Source: Pseudomonas sp. KK4
GTDB lineage: Bacteria; Pseudomonadota; Gammaproteobacteria; Pseudomonadales; Pseudomonadaceae
NCBI RefSeq assembly: GCF_001984065.1
Contig: NZ_LYVP01000059.1
Span: 1-32,622 of the forward strand
Length of the DNA: 32,622 nucleotides
Reading direction: 5' to 3'
Shown here: positions 7,657 to 15,959 of the stretch, in pieces
Layout: the number at the start of each line of letters is the position of its first letter
How positions within the stretch are numbered: the first letter of the stretch is position 1
Program-made: the position numbers and the translations under genes
The notes under the pieces: generated by a model
The model's input: the letters and a program-made list of their open reading frames with translations, nothing else
Told to the model about the DNA's origin: nothing
Databases searched by the model: none

Positions 7657-10488
7657 ATGCAAGAAAGCGTGATGCAGCGCATGTGGAACAGTGCCCACCT
7701 TTCAGGTGGAAACGCTGCCTATGTGGAAGAGCTTTATGAGCTCTACCTGCACGACCCTAACGCTGTGCCAGAAGAGTGGCGCACCTACTTCCAGAAGTTG
7801 CCTGCTGACGGCAGCTCTGCCACCGATGTTTCGCACTCTACGATTCGCGATCATTTCGTGTTGCTGGCAAAGAACCAGCGCCGCGCCCAACCGGTTTCCG
7901 CCGGCAGCGTGAGCAGTGAGCACGAGAAGAAGCAAGTTGAAGTGCTGCGATTGATCCAGGCCTACCGTATGCGTGGCCACCAGGCAGCCCAGCTTGACCC
8001 GCTGGGGCTGTGGCAGCGTCCTGCACCTGCAGACCTGTCGATCAATCATTACGGCTTGACCAATGCCGATCTTGATACGACCTTCCGTGCCGGCGACCTG
8101 TTCATCGGCAAAGAGGAAGCGAGCCTACGCGAAATTCACGAAGCGTTGCAGCAGACATATTGCCGCACCATCGGCGCTGAATTTACGCACATCACCGATT
8201 CCGAGCAGCGCCAGTGGTTCCAGCAGCGTCTGGAAAGCGTGCGTGGTCGTCCGACGTACTCCGCCGACATCAAGAGCCATTTGCTTGAGCGAGTGACCGC
8301 CGGTGAAGGCCTGGAAAAATACCTGGGTACCAAATACCCGGGCACCAAGCGTTTCGGCCTGGAAGGCGGCGAAAGCCTGATTCCGATGCTCGACGAGCTG
8401 ATCCAGCGTTCCGGTTCCTACGGCACCAAGGAAATCGTCATCGGCATGGCTCACCGTGGCCGTCTGAACGTACTGGTCAATACCTTCGGCAAGAACCCGC
8501 GCGAGCTGTTCGACGAGTTCGAAGGCAAGAAGAAGGTCGAGCTGGGTTCAGGTGACGTTAAATACCACCAGGGCTTCTCGTCCAACGTCATGACCACCGG
8601 CGGTGAAGTTCACCTGGCCATGGCTTTCAACCCGTCCCACCTGGAAATCGTATCGCCAGTGGTCGAGGGTTCGGTGCGTGCCCGTCAGGATCGTCGCAAC
8701 GACCCTACCGGTGAGAAGGTTCTGCCGATCTCCATCCACGGTGACGCTGCCATCGCAGGTCAGGGCGTGGTCATGGAAACCTTCCAGATGTCGCAAACCC
8801 GCGGTTTCAAGACCGGCGGTACCGTGCACATCGTGATCAACAACCAGGTCGGTTTCACCATCAGCAACCCGCTGGACGCGCGCTCCACCGAGTACGCGAC
8901 CGATGTTGCGAAAATGATCCAGGCGCCGATCCTCCATGTGAATGGCGATGATCCGGAAGCCGTGTTGTTCGTGACCCAACTGGCCATCGACTACCGCATG
9001 CAGTTCAAGCGTGACGTGGTCATCGACATGTTCTGCTACCGTCGTCGCGGCCACAACGAGGCCGATGAACCAAGCGGCACCCAGCCTCTGATGTATCAGC
9101 AGATCACCAAGCAGCGCACCACCCGTGAGCTGTACGCCGATCGTCTGACCCAGAGCGGTGTGCTGGACGCAGAGCGTGTTCAGGCGAAAGTCGACGAATA
9201 CCGCAACGCGCTGGACAACGGTCTGCACGTAGTGAAAAGCCTGGTCAAAGAGCCGAACAAAGAGCTGTTCGTGGACTGGCGTCCGTACCTGGGCCACGCC
9301 TGGACCGCGCGTCACGACACTCGCTTCGATCTCAAGACCCTGCAGGAACTGTCCGCCAAGCTGCTGGAAATTCCGGAAGGCTTCGTGGTTCAGCGCCAGG
9401 TTGCGAAGATCTACGAAGACCGCCAGAAAATGCAAGCCGGCGGCCTGCCGATCAACTGGGGTTACGCCGAAACCATGGCGTACGCGACCCTGGCGTTCGA
9501 AGGTCACCCGATCCGCATGACCGGCCAGGACATCGGCCGCGGTACGTTCTCGCACCGTCATGCCGTGTTGCACAACCAGAAGGACGCGGGCACCTACATC
9601 CCGTTGCAGAACCTGTACGACGGTCAGCCGCGCTTCGACCTGTACGACTCGTTCCTTTCCGAAGAAGCGGTGCTGGCGTTCGAGTACGGTTACTCGACCA
9701 CCACGCCCAATGCCCTGGTTATCTGGGAAGCCCAGTTCGGCGACTTTGCCAACGGTGCCCAGGTGGTCATCGACCAGTTCATCACCAGTGGCGAGCACAA
9801 GTGGGGCCGTCTGTGCGGTCTGACCATGCTGCTGCCGCACGGTTATGAAGGTCAGGGGCCGGAGCACTCCTCGGCTCGTCTGGAGCGTTACCTGCAGCTG
9901 TGCGCCGAGCACAACATCCAGGTATGCCTGCCGACGACGCCGGCTCAGATCTACCACTTGCTGCGCCGTCAGGTGATTCGCCCGCTGCGCAAGCCTCTGG
10001 TAGTGCTGACTCCGAAGTCGCTGCTGCGTCACAAGCTGGCCATCTCGACGCTGGAAGATCTGGCCGAAGGTTCGTTCCAGACCGTTATCCCGGAAATCGA
10101 TGCCCTGGACCCGAAAAAGGTCGAGCGCGTGGTTCTGTGTAGCGGCAAGGTCTACTACGACCTGCTGGAAAAACGCCGTGCCGAAGGCCGTGACGATATC
10201 GCCATCGTGCGTATCGAACAGTTGTATCCGTTCCCTGAGGACGACTTGAAAGAAGTCCTGGCTCCTTACACCAACGCCAAGCATGCCGTCTGGTGCCAGG
10301 AAGAGCCGATGAACCAGGGCGCGTGGTACTGCAGCCAACACCACATGCGTCGCAGCATCAGCAACCTCAACAAGTCTCTCGTACTCGAGTACGCGGGCCG
10401 TGAGGCTTCTGCTGCACCGGCATGCGGTTACGCATCGATGCACGCCGAACAGCAGGAACAACTGCTGCAAGCGGCCTTTACTGTTTAA
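7657..10488 (+). CDS. sucA: 2-oxoglutarate dehydrogenase E1 component
   Basis: A 943-residue thiamine-diphosphate-dependent E1 that decarboxylates 2-oxoglutarate and passes the succinyl group to the lipoyl domain of SucB. The N-terminal segment (WNSAHLSGGNAAYVEELYE) is the E1o signature that binds the complex. HRGRLN is at about residues 266-271. The ThDP-binding stretch GDDPEAV starts at about residue 430, and GHNEADEPS at about 465. The transketolase-like domain (about 590-790) and C-terminal domain are intact. The ATG at 7657 has GAGGGTGA upstream. It is the first gene of the sucAB-lpd group, 42 bp ahead of sucB. Confidence 0.97.
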   Translation: MQESVMQRMWNSAHLSGGNAAYVEELYELYLHDPNAVPEEWRTYFQKLPADGSSATDVSHSTIRDHFVLLAKNQRRAQPVSAGSVSSEHEKKQVEVLRLIQAYRMRGHQAAQLDPLGLWQRPAPADLSINHYGLTNADLDTTFRAGDLFIGKEEASLREIHEALQQTYCRTIGAEFTHITDSEQRQWFQQRLESVRGRPTYSADIKSHLLERVTAGEGLEKYLGTKYPGTKRFGLEGGESLIPMLDELIQRSGSYGTKEIVIGMAHRGRLNVLVNTFGKNPRELFDEFEGKKKVELGSGDVKYHQGFSSNVMTTGGEVHLAMAFNPSHLEIVSPVVEGSVRARQDRRNDPTGEKVLPISIHGDAAIAGQGVVMETFQMSQTRGFKTGGTVHIVINNQVGFTISNPLDARSTEYATDVAKMIQAPILHVNGDDPEAVLFVTQLAIDYRMQFKRDVVIDMFCYRRRGHNEADEPSGTQPLMYQQITKQRTTRELYADRLTQSGVLDAERVQAKVDEYRNALDNGLHVVKSLVKEPNKELFVDWRPYLGHAWTARHDTRFDLKTLQELSAKLLEIPEGFVVQRQVAKIYEDRQKMQAGGLPINWGYAETMAYATLAFEGHPIRMTGQDIGRGTFSHRHAVLHNQKDAGTYIPLQNLYDGQPRFDLYDSFLSEEAVLAFEYGYSTTTPNALVIWEAQFGDFANGAQVVIDQFITSGEHKWGRLCGLTMLLPHGYEGQGPEHSSARLERYLQLCAEHNIQVCLPTTPAQIYHLLRRQVIRPLRKPLVVLTPKSLLRHKLAISTLEDLAEGSFQTVIPEIDALDPKKVERVVLCSGKVYYDLLEKRRAEGRDDIAIVRIEQLYPFPEDDLKEVLAPYTNAKHAVWCQEEPMNQGAWYCSQHHMRRSISNLNKSLVLEYAGREASAAPACGYASMHAEQQEQLLQAAFTV

Positions 10489-10530
10489 CGCCTTCGCGCA
10501 CCTGAAACCGAATTTAAGGACCCACAGATA

Positions 10531-11751
10531 ATGGCTATCGAAATCAAAGCCCCCACTTTCCCGGAATCGGTTGCCGACGGCACCGTTGCTACCTGGCACA
10601 AAAAGCCGGGCGAGGCCGTCAAGCGTGACGAACTGATCGTCGACATCGAAACCGACAAGGTTGTCCTGGAAGTGTTGGCCACGGCCGACGGCGTTCTGGG
10701 CGCAATCGTCAAGGGCGAAGGCGACACCGTTCTGTCCGACGAAGTCCTGGGCTCCATCGAAGAGGGCGGCGCTGCTGCCGCCCCAGTCGCTGCTGCTCCG
10801 GCTGCCGCTGCTCAAGCTGCTGCTCCTGCCGCCGAAGGCGAAGACGATCCTGTTGCTGCACCGGCTGCTCGCAAGCTGGCTGAAGAAAACGGCATCAACA
10901 TCGCTTCCGTTGCCGGTACCGGCAAAGGCGGTCGTGTGACCAAGGAAGACGTGGTTGCAGCCGTTGCCGCCAAGAAAGCCGCTCCAGCCGCCGCGCCTGC
11001 CAAGGCTGCTGCTCCTGCCGCTGCCGCTCCGGTGTTCGCTGCCGGTGACCGCGTCGAGAAACGCGTTCCGATGACCCGCCTGCGTGCCAAGGTTGCCGAG
11101 CGTCTGGTTGAAGCTCAGTCGAACATGGCGATGCTGACCACGTTCAACGAAGTGGACATGACCGAAGTCATGGCCCTGCGTTCGAAGTACAAGGACCTGT
11201 TCGAGAAGTCCCACAACGGCGTGCGCCTGGGCTTCATGTCGTTCTTCGTGAAAGCGGCCACCGAAGCGCTCAAGCGCTTCCCGGCTGTCAACGCGTCGAT
11301 CGACGGTGCCGACATCGTTTACCACGGCTACGCTGACGTCGGTGTCGCTGTTTCCAGCGATCGCGGTCTGGTCGTACCGGTTCTGCGTAACGCCGAACTG
11401 ATGAGCCTGGCTGAAATCGAAGGCGGCATCGCCACTTTCGGCAAGAAAGCCCGTGACGGCAAACTGTCGATGGAAGAAATGACCGGCGGCACGTTCACCA
11501 TCACCAACGGCGGTACCTTCGGTTCGATGATGTCGACCCCGATCGTCAACCCGCCGCAGGCTGCGATCCTGGGCATGCACAACATCATCCAGCGTCCTAT
11601 GGCGATCAACGGCCAAGTCGTTATCCGTCCGATGATGTACCTGGCACTGTCCTACGATCACCGTCTGATCGATGGCAAAGAAGCTGTAACCTTCCTGGTG
11701 ACCATCAAGAACCTGCTGGAAGATCCGGCTCGTCTGTTGCTGGATATCTGA
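10531..11751 (+). CDS. sucB: dihydrolipoyl succinyltransferase (E2 of OGDH)
   Basis: A 406-residue E2 that forms the core of the 2-oxoglutarate dehydrogenase complex. A single lipoyl domain occupies residues 1-80, with Lys43 in IETDKVVLEV as the lipoylation site. An Ala/Pro-rich linker follows, then a peripheral-subunit-binding domain (about 108-145, AARKLAEENGINIASVAGTG), a second Ala/Pro linker, and the catalytic domain with His377 and Asp381 in SYDHRLIDG. Succinyl transfer to CoA takes place there. The ribosome site AAGGA lies upstream of the ATG. It sits between sucA and lpd, the E1 and E3 genes. Confidence 0.97.
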   Translation: MAIEIKAPTFPESVADGTVATWHKKPGEAVKRDELIVDIETDKVVLEVLATADGVLGAIVKGEGDTVLSDEVLGSIEEGGAAAAPVAAAPAAAAQAAAPAAEGEDDPVAAPAARKLAEENGINIASVAGTGKGGRVTKEDVVAAVAAKKAAPAAAPAKAAAPAAAAPVFAAGDRVEKRVPMTRLRAKVAERLVEAQSNMAMLTTFNEVDMTEVMALRSKYKDLFEKSHNGVRLGFMSFFVKAATEALKRFPAVNASIDGADIVYHGYADVGVAVSSDRGLVVPVLRNAELMSLAEIEGGIATFGKKARDGKLSMEEMTGGTFTITNGGTFGSMMSTPIVNPPQAAILGMHNIIQRPMAINGQVVIRPMMYLALSYDHRLIDGKEAVTFLVTIKNLLEDPARLLLDI

Positions 11752-11766
11752 TAGAAGCAGCCATGA

Positions 11767-11810
11767 GCTGCAAGCTTCAGGCTGCATGAAAACGCAGCCT
11801 GGCTTGCAGC
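11767..11810 (+). other. long stem-loop between sucB and lpd
   Basis: GCTGCAAGC (11767-11775) pairs with GCTTGCAGC (11802-11810), and the inner AGGCTGC (11779-11785) pairs with GCAGCCT (11794-11800), leaving an 8-nt loop and a small 3x1 internal loop. No T-run follows, so it is not a terminator. A role in transcript stability or processing is inference. Confidence 0.6.
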
Positions 11811-11848
11811 TTGCGGCTTGAAGCTTTTCGCTAAAGAGGATTTTTTGA

Positions 11849-13285
11849 ATGTCACAGAAATTTGACGTAGTAGTGATCGGTGCCGGCCCTGGCGGTTACG
11901 TGGCTGCCATCAAGGCCGCCCAGCTGGGTCTTTCGACTGCCTGCATCGAGAAGTACACCGACAAGGAAGGCAAACTGGCGCTGGGCGGTACCTGCCTGAA
12001 CGTCGGTTGCATTCCGTCCAAGGCCCTGCTGGACAGCTCGTGGAAATTCCACGAAGCGCAGGACGGCTTTGCGATCCATGGTATCAACCACGCTGGCGTG
12101 ACCATGGACGTGCCAGCCATGGTCGGCCGCAAGGCCAACATCGTCAAAGGCCTGACCTCCGGCGTTGCCACCCTGTTCAAGGCCAACGGCGTTACTTCGA
12201 TTCAGGGCCACGGCAAACTGCTGGCCGGCAAGAAAGTCGAAGTCACCAAGCCTGACGGTTCGGTTGAAGTCATCGAAGCCGAAAACGTGATCCTGGCGCC
12301 AGGCTCGCGTCCGATCGACATTCCACCGGCTCCGGTCGACCAGAATGTGATCGTCGACTCCACCGGCGCCCTGGAATTCCAATCCGTACCCAAGCGTCTG
12401 GGCGTGATCGGCGCTGGCGTGATCGGTCTGGAACTGGGTTCGGTCTGGTCGCGTCTGGGTGCAGAAGTGACTGTCCTGGAAGCCCTGGACACTTTCCTGA
12501 TGGCAGCCGACACCGCTGTTTCCAAGGAAGCGCTGAAAACCCTGACCAAACAGGGCCTGGACATCAAGCTGGGCGCTCGCGTGACCGGCTCCAAAGTGAA
12601 CGGCGACGAAGTCGTCGTGAACTACACCGATGCCAACGGCGAACAGAACATCACGTTCGACAAGCTGATCGTTGCCGTTGGTCGCCGTCCAGTGACCACT
12701 GATCTGCTGGCTGCCGATTGCGGCGTGACCCTGGACGAGCGCGGTTTCGTGCACGTTGACGATCACTGCGCCACCACCGTACCGGGCGTCTACGCCATCG
12801 GTGACGTGGTTCGCGGCATGATGCTGGCGCACAAGGCCTCGGAAGAGGGCATCATGGTCGTCGAGCGCATCAAGGGCCACAAAGCCCAGATGAACTATGA
12901 CCTGATCCCTTCGGTTATTTATACTCACCCGGAAATCGCGTGGGTCGGTAAAACCGAACAGGCCTTGAAAGCTGAAGGCGTAGAAGTTAACGTCGGCACC
13001 TTCCCGTTCGCAGCCTCTGGCCGTGCCATGGCTGCCAACGACACCGGCGGTTTCGTCAAGGTCATCGCAGATGCCAAGACTGACCGCGTATTGGGCGTCC
13101 ACGTGATTGGCCCAAGCGCTGCGGAACTGGTTCAACAGGGCGCAATCGGTATGGAATTCGGCACCAGCGCTGAAGACCTGGGCATGATGGTTTTCTCCCA
13201 TCCAACCCTGTCCGAAGCCTTGCACGAAGCAGCTCTGGCTGTGAATGGCGGCGCCATCCACATCGCCAACCGCAAGAAGCGTTAA
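11849..13285 (+). CDS. lpd: dihydrolipoyl dehydrogenase (E3)
   Basis: A 478-residue FAD-dependent disulfide oxidoreductase that reoxidises dihydrolipoamide with NAD. The FAD-binding GAGPGG is at residues 11-16. The redox disulfide is Cys49-Cys54 in GGTCLNVGCIPSK. The NAD-binding domain starts near residue 183 (GVIGAGVIGLELG), and the His451-Glu456 catalytic dyad is in HPTLSE. The ATG has GAGGA about 10 nt upstream. Its place after sucAB suggests it mainly serves the 2-oxoglutarate complex, though such E3 enzymes also serve pyruvate dehydrogenase and glycine cleavage. Pseudomonads often call it lpdG. Confidence 0.95.
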   Translation: MSQKFDVVVIGAGPGGYVAAIKAAQLGLSTACIEKYTDKEGKLALGGTCLNVGCIPSKALLDSSWKFHEAQDGFAIHGINHAGVTMDVPAMVGRKANIVKGLTSGVATLFKANGVTSIQGHGKLLAGKKVEVTKPDGSVEVIEAENVILAPGSRPIDIPPAPVDQNVIVDSTGALEFQSVPKRLGVIGAGVIGLELGSVWSRLGAEVTVLEALDTFLMAADTAVSKEALKTLTKQGLDIKLGARVTGSKVNGDEVVVNYTDANGEQNITFDKLIVAVGRRPVTTDLLAADCGVTLDERGFVHVDDHCATTVPGVYAIGDVVRGMMLAHKASEEGIMVVERIKGHKAQMNYDLIPSVIYTHPEIAWVGKTEQALKAEGVEVNVGTFPFAASGRAMAANDTGGFVKVIADAKTDRVLGVHVIGPSAAELVQQGAIGMEFGTSAEDLGMMVFSHPTLSEALHEAALAVNGGAIHIANRKKR

Positions 13286-13290
13286 GACAC

Positions 13291-13298
13291 AATAAGAA
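13291..13298 (+). promoter_or_regulatory. AAnAAnAA motif after lpd
   Basis: AATAAGAA lies 6 bp after the lpd stop and fits the Hfq-Crc binding consensus. It is not at a start codon, so any role would be in transcript stability; a chance match is possible. Confidence 0.25.
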
Positions 13299-13326
13299 AC
13301 CACGGCGGTATCGGCCCGTCGTGAGC

Positions 13327-13450
13327 CTTGCGCGCAAGACTCACCGCGGAATGTCCGCTGGACGCAGTCTTGCGTAGCTGCACCGGGTATCCGGAAAGGC
13401 TACGCAAGCAGCAGTCACAGGTGGTGCGGCACTTCAACGAGTGCAGCACC
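13327..13450 (+). other. cluster of competing hairpins between lpd and sucC
   Basis: Four alternating arms CTTGCG (13327), CGCAAG (13333), CTTGCG (13369) and CGCAAG (13403) allow mutually exclusive stems. Hairpin A pairs 13333-13341 with 13366-13374, with an inner GCGGA/TCCGC stem. Hairpin B pairs 13369-13378 with 13399-13408 (10 bp), with an inner CCGG/CCGG stem. A third stem at 13423-13450 (GGTGC-GCACT / AGTGC-GCACC) is independent. None ends in a T-run. The structure may separate sucCD expression from sucAB-lpd; that is inference. Confidence 0.6.
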
Positions 13451-13484
13451 GAATGCGCAGTACCTAACGAAGACGGTAATAAGC

Positions 13485-14651
13485 ATGAATCTTCACGAGT
13501 ATCAGGGTAAGCAGCTGTTCGCTGAGTACGGCCTGCCAGTATCCACCGGTTACGCGGTAGACACCCCGGAAGCAGCAGCAGAAGCTTGCGACAAAATCGG
13601 CGGCAGCGAGTGGGTTGTCAAAGCCCAGGTCCACGCCGGTGGTCGCGGTAAAGCGGGCGGCGTAAAGCTGGTTCGCAACAAAGAAGACGCCAAAGCCTTC
13701 GCACAGCAGTGGCTGGGCAAGCGTCTGGTGACTTACCAGACTGACGCCAATGGTCAGCCAGTCACCAAGATCCTGGTTGAATCGTGCACTGATATCGCTA
13801 AAGAGCTGTACCTGGGCGCTGTCGTTGACCGTTCGAGCCGTCGCATCGTGTTCATGGCTTCCACCGAAGGTGGCGTGGACATCGAGAAAATCGCTCACGA
13901 CACTCCAGAAAAAATTCTGAAGGCCACTATCGATCCACTGGTTGGCGCTCAGCCATTCCAGGGTCGCGAGCTGGCATTCCAGTTGGGTCTGGAAGGCAAG
14001 CAAGTTGCCCAGTTCGCCAAGATCTTCGTCGGTCTGGCCAAACTGTTCCAGGATCACGATCTGGCCCTGCTGGAAGTGAACCCGCTGGTGATCAAGGCTG
14101 ACGGCGATCTGCACTGCCTGGACGCCAAGATCAACATCGACGCCAACGCCATGTACCGTCAGCCAAAGCTGAAGACTTTCCACGATCCGTCGCAGGACGA
14201 TCCGCGCGAAGCGCACGCTGCCAAGTTCGAACTGAACTACGTAGCGCTGGAAGGCAACATCGGTTGCATGGTCAACGGTGCTGGCCTGGCCATGGGTACC
14301 ATGGACATCGTCAACCTGCACGGCGGCAAGCCAGCCAACTTCCTCGACGTGGGCGGCGGTGCTACCAAAGAACGCGTTACCGAAGCTTTCAAAATCATTC
14401 TGTCCGACACCAACGTCGCTGCAGTACTGGTTAACATCTTCGGCGGCATCGTTCGTTGCGACATGATTGCCGAAGGCATCATCGGTGCAGTGAAAGAAGT
14501 CGGCGTGAAAATCCCGGTTGTTGTTCGCCTTGAAGGCAACAACGCTGAGCTGGGCGCTAAAGTACTGGCAGAAAGCGGTTTGAACATCATCGCTGCTACC
14601 AGCCTGACCGACGCTGCTCAACAAGTTGTCAAAGCTGCGGAGGGCAAATAA
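13485..14651 (+). CDS. sucC: succinyl-CoA synthetase beta subunit (ADP-forming)
   Basis: A 388-residue beta subunit that binds the nucleotide and, with SucD, interconverts succinyl-CoA + ADP + Pi with succinate + ATP. The first two thirds are an ATP-grasp domain (MNLHEYQGKQLFAEYG; VKAQVHAGGRGKAGG near residues 45-59). The C-terminal part is the CoA-ligase domain with NGAGLAMGTMD and VNIFGGIVRCD. The length is typical. The ribosome site is only a weak purine stretch (GAAGACGG). Its stop overlaps the sucD start (TAATG at 14649-14653). Confidence 0.97.
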   Translation: MNLHEYQGKQLFAEYGLPVSTGYAVDTPEAAAEACDKIGGSEWVVKAQVHAGGRGKAGGVKLVRNKEDAKAFAQQWLGKRLVTYQTDANGQPVTKILVESCTDIAKELYLGAVVDRSSRRIVFMASTEGGVDIEKIAHDTPEKILKATIDPLVGAQPFQGRELAFQLGLEGKQVAQFAKIFVGLAKLFQDHDLALLEVNPLVIKADGDLHCLDAKINIDANAMYRQPKLKTFHDPSQDDPREAHAAKFELNYVALEGNIGCMVNGAGLAMGTMDIVNLHGGKPANFLDVGGGATKERVTEAFKIILSDTNVAAVLVNIFGGIVRCDMIAEGIIGAVKEVGVKIPVVVRLEGNNAELGAKVLAESGLNIIAATSLTDAAQQVVKAAEGK

Positions 14652-15532
14652 TGAGCGTCCTGATCAATAAAGACACCAAAGTTATCTGCCAGGGCATTAC
14701 CGGTTCGCAAGGTAGTTTCCACACCCAGCAAGCCATCGAATATGGCACCAAGATGGTCGGTGGCGTAACGCCGGGCAAAGGCGGCACCGAGCACCTGGGT
14801 CTGCCAGTGTTCAACACCGTGAAAGACGCCGTAGCGGCCACTGGCGCCACCGCCAGCGTGATCTACGTTCCGGCTCCTTTCTGCAAGGATTCGATCCTGG
14901 AAGCGGCTTTCGGCGGCATCAAGCTGATCGTCTGCATCACCGAAGGAATTCCTACCCTGGACATGCTGGACGCTAAAGTTAAGTGCGACGAGCTGGGTGT
15001 TACCCTGATCGGCCCTAACTGCCCAGGCGTGATCACTCCAGGCGAATGCAAGATCGGCATCATGCCAGGTCACATTCACTTGCCAGGCAAGGTCGGTATC
15101 GTTTCCCGTTCCGGCACCCTGACCTACGAAGCTGTTAAGCAGACCACTGACGCCGGTTTCGGTCAGTCGACTTGCGTCGGCATCGGCGGTGACCCGATCC
15201 CTGGTTCGAACTTCATCGACATCCTGAAGCTGTTCCAGGAAGACCCGAAGACTGAAGCGATCGTCATGATCGGTGAGATCGGCGGTTCGGCTGAAGAAGA
15301 AGCGGCTGCCTACATCAAGGCACACGTGACCAAGCCGGTTGTTTCCTACATCGCTGGTGTGACTGCTCCTCCGGGCAAGCGCATGGGCCATGCTGGCGCA
15401 ATCATCTCTGGCGGCAAAGGCACTGCAGACGAGAAATTCGCTGCTCTGCAAGACGCAGGCGTTAAAACCGTGCGTTCGCTGGCAGACATCGGCAAGGCCT
15501 TGGCCGAGCTGACCGGTTGGGCTGTCAAGTAA
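14651..15532 (+). CDS. sucD: succinyl-CoA synthetase alpha subunit
   Basis: A 293-residue alpha subunit with an N-terminal CoA-binding Rossmann domain (ITGSQGSFHTQQAIEYG) and the phosphohistidine loop at His247 (MGHAGAIISGG). GPNCPGVITP is also typical of the family. It forms the catalytic pair with SucC, to which it is translationally coupled. The gene closes the sdh-suc block and is followed within 30 bp by a strong terminator. Confidence 0.97.
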   Translation: MSVLINKDTKVICQGITGSQGSFHTQQAIEYGTKMVGGVTPGKGGTEHLGLPVFNTVKDAVAATGATASVIYVPAPFCKDSILEAAFGGIKLIVCITEGIPTLDMLDAKVKCDELGVTLIGPNCPGVITPGECKIGIMPGHIHLPGKVGIVSRSGTLTYEAVKQTTDAGFGQSTCVGIGGDPIPGSNFIDILKLFQEDPKTEAIVMIGEIGGSAEEEAAAYIKAHVTKPVVSYIAGVTAPPGKRMGHAGAIISGGKGTADEKFAALQDAGVKTVRSLADIGKALAELTGWAVK

Positions 15533-15561
15533 GCCTCGCGCTTAACTGACGCTTTACCAAA

Positions 15562-15594
15562 CAAAGGCCACCTTCGGGTGGCCTTTGTCGTTTT
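15562..15594 (+). terminator. terminator of the sdh-suc block
   Basis: An 11-bp stem (CAAAGGCCACC / GGTGGCCTTTG) with the stable TTCG loop at 15562-15587 is followed by TCGTTTT. Confidence 0.92.
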
Positions 15595-15623
15595 CGGGGG
15601 GGTGTGCAGTCAGTGATGGCCTC

Positions 15624-15710
15624 TTCGCGGGCAAGCCTCGCTCCTACATGCATGGAGTCGTTCACCGATGTGAGAGCGGCCTCATACTCGTAGGCGCGAG
15701 TCTCGCCCGC
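15624..15710. repeat. decayed REP doublet
   Basis: Units at 15624-15647 (TTCGCGGGCAAGCCTCGCTC...) and, inverted, 15690-15710 resemble the intact REP pairs but have diverged. They occupy the first part of the 427-bp sucD-brnQ gap. An open frame spanning 15585-15869 runs through them and is not supported as a gene. Confidence 0.55.
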
Positions 15711-15896
15711 AATGGCAGAATTACAACCACAGCCTCATTACATGCAAAAACGCGACACAGAAATGTCGTAGATCGGAATGTTCGCCCTCTAACAGTGCGT
15801 TCATCGCGCAAATTCGTTAGGCTACGCGCCATTTTTGCGTCCGCGCCCACAAGGCAGCCTCGCGCTTAAAGGGTCGGTCTCATACGGACTGACAGC

Positions 15897-15956
15897 ATTT
15901 CCCTCACCCATAGGGAAATCCCTCTCTAAATTCCGATTCAGCAGTGTGGTATTTCC
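15897..15956 (+). promoter_or_regulatory. possible two-state leader of brnQ
   Basis: ATTTCCC (15897-15903) can pair with GGGAAAT (15913-15919). The same GGGAAAT can instead pair with ATTTCC at 15951-15956, four bases before the brnQ ATG. No Shine-Dalgarno sequence is visible before that ATG. The arrangement could hide or expose the start, but regulation is inference. Confidence 0.35.
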
Positions 15957-15959
15957 TTA

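Noticed and set aside
8548..11787. Antisense open frame of 1079 codons over sucA and sucB.
   Set aside because: It mirrors two well-defined enzymes in a GC-rich genome with strong third-position bias, has no ribosome site or recognisable domain, and crosses the sucA-sucB boundary.
15585..15869. 94-codon frame between sucD and brnQ.
   Set aside because: It begins in the sucD terminator tail and runs through decayed REP units; no ribosome site and an Arg/Ser-rich product.
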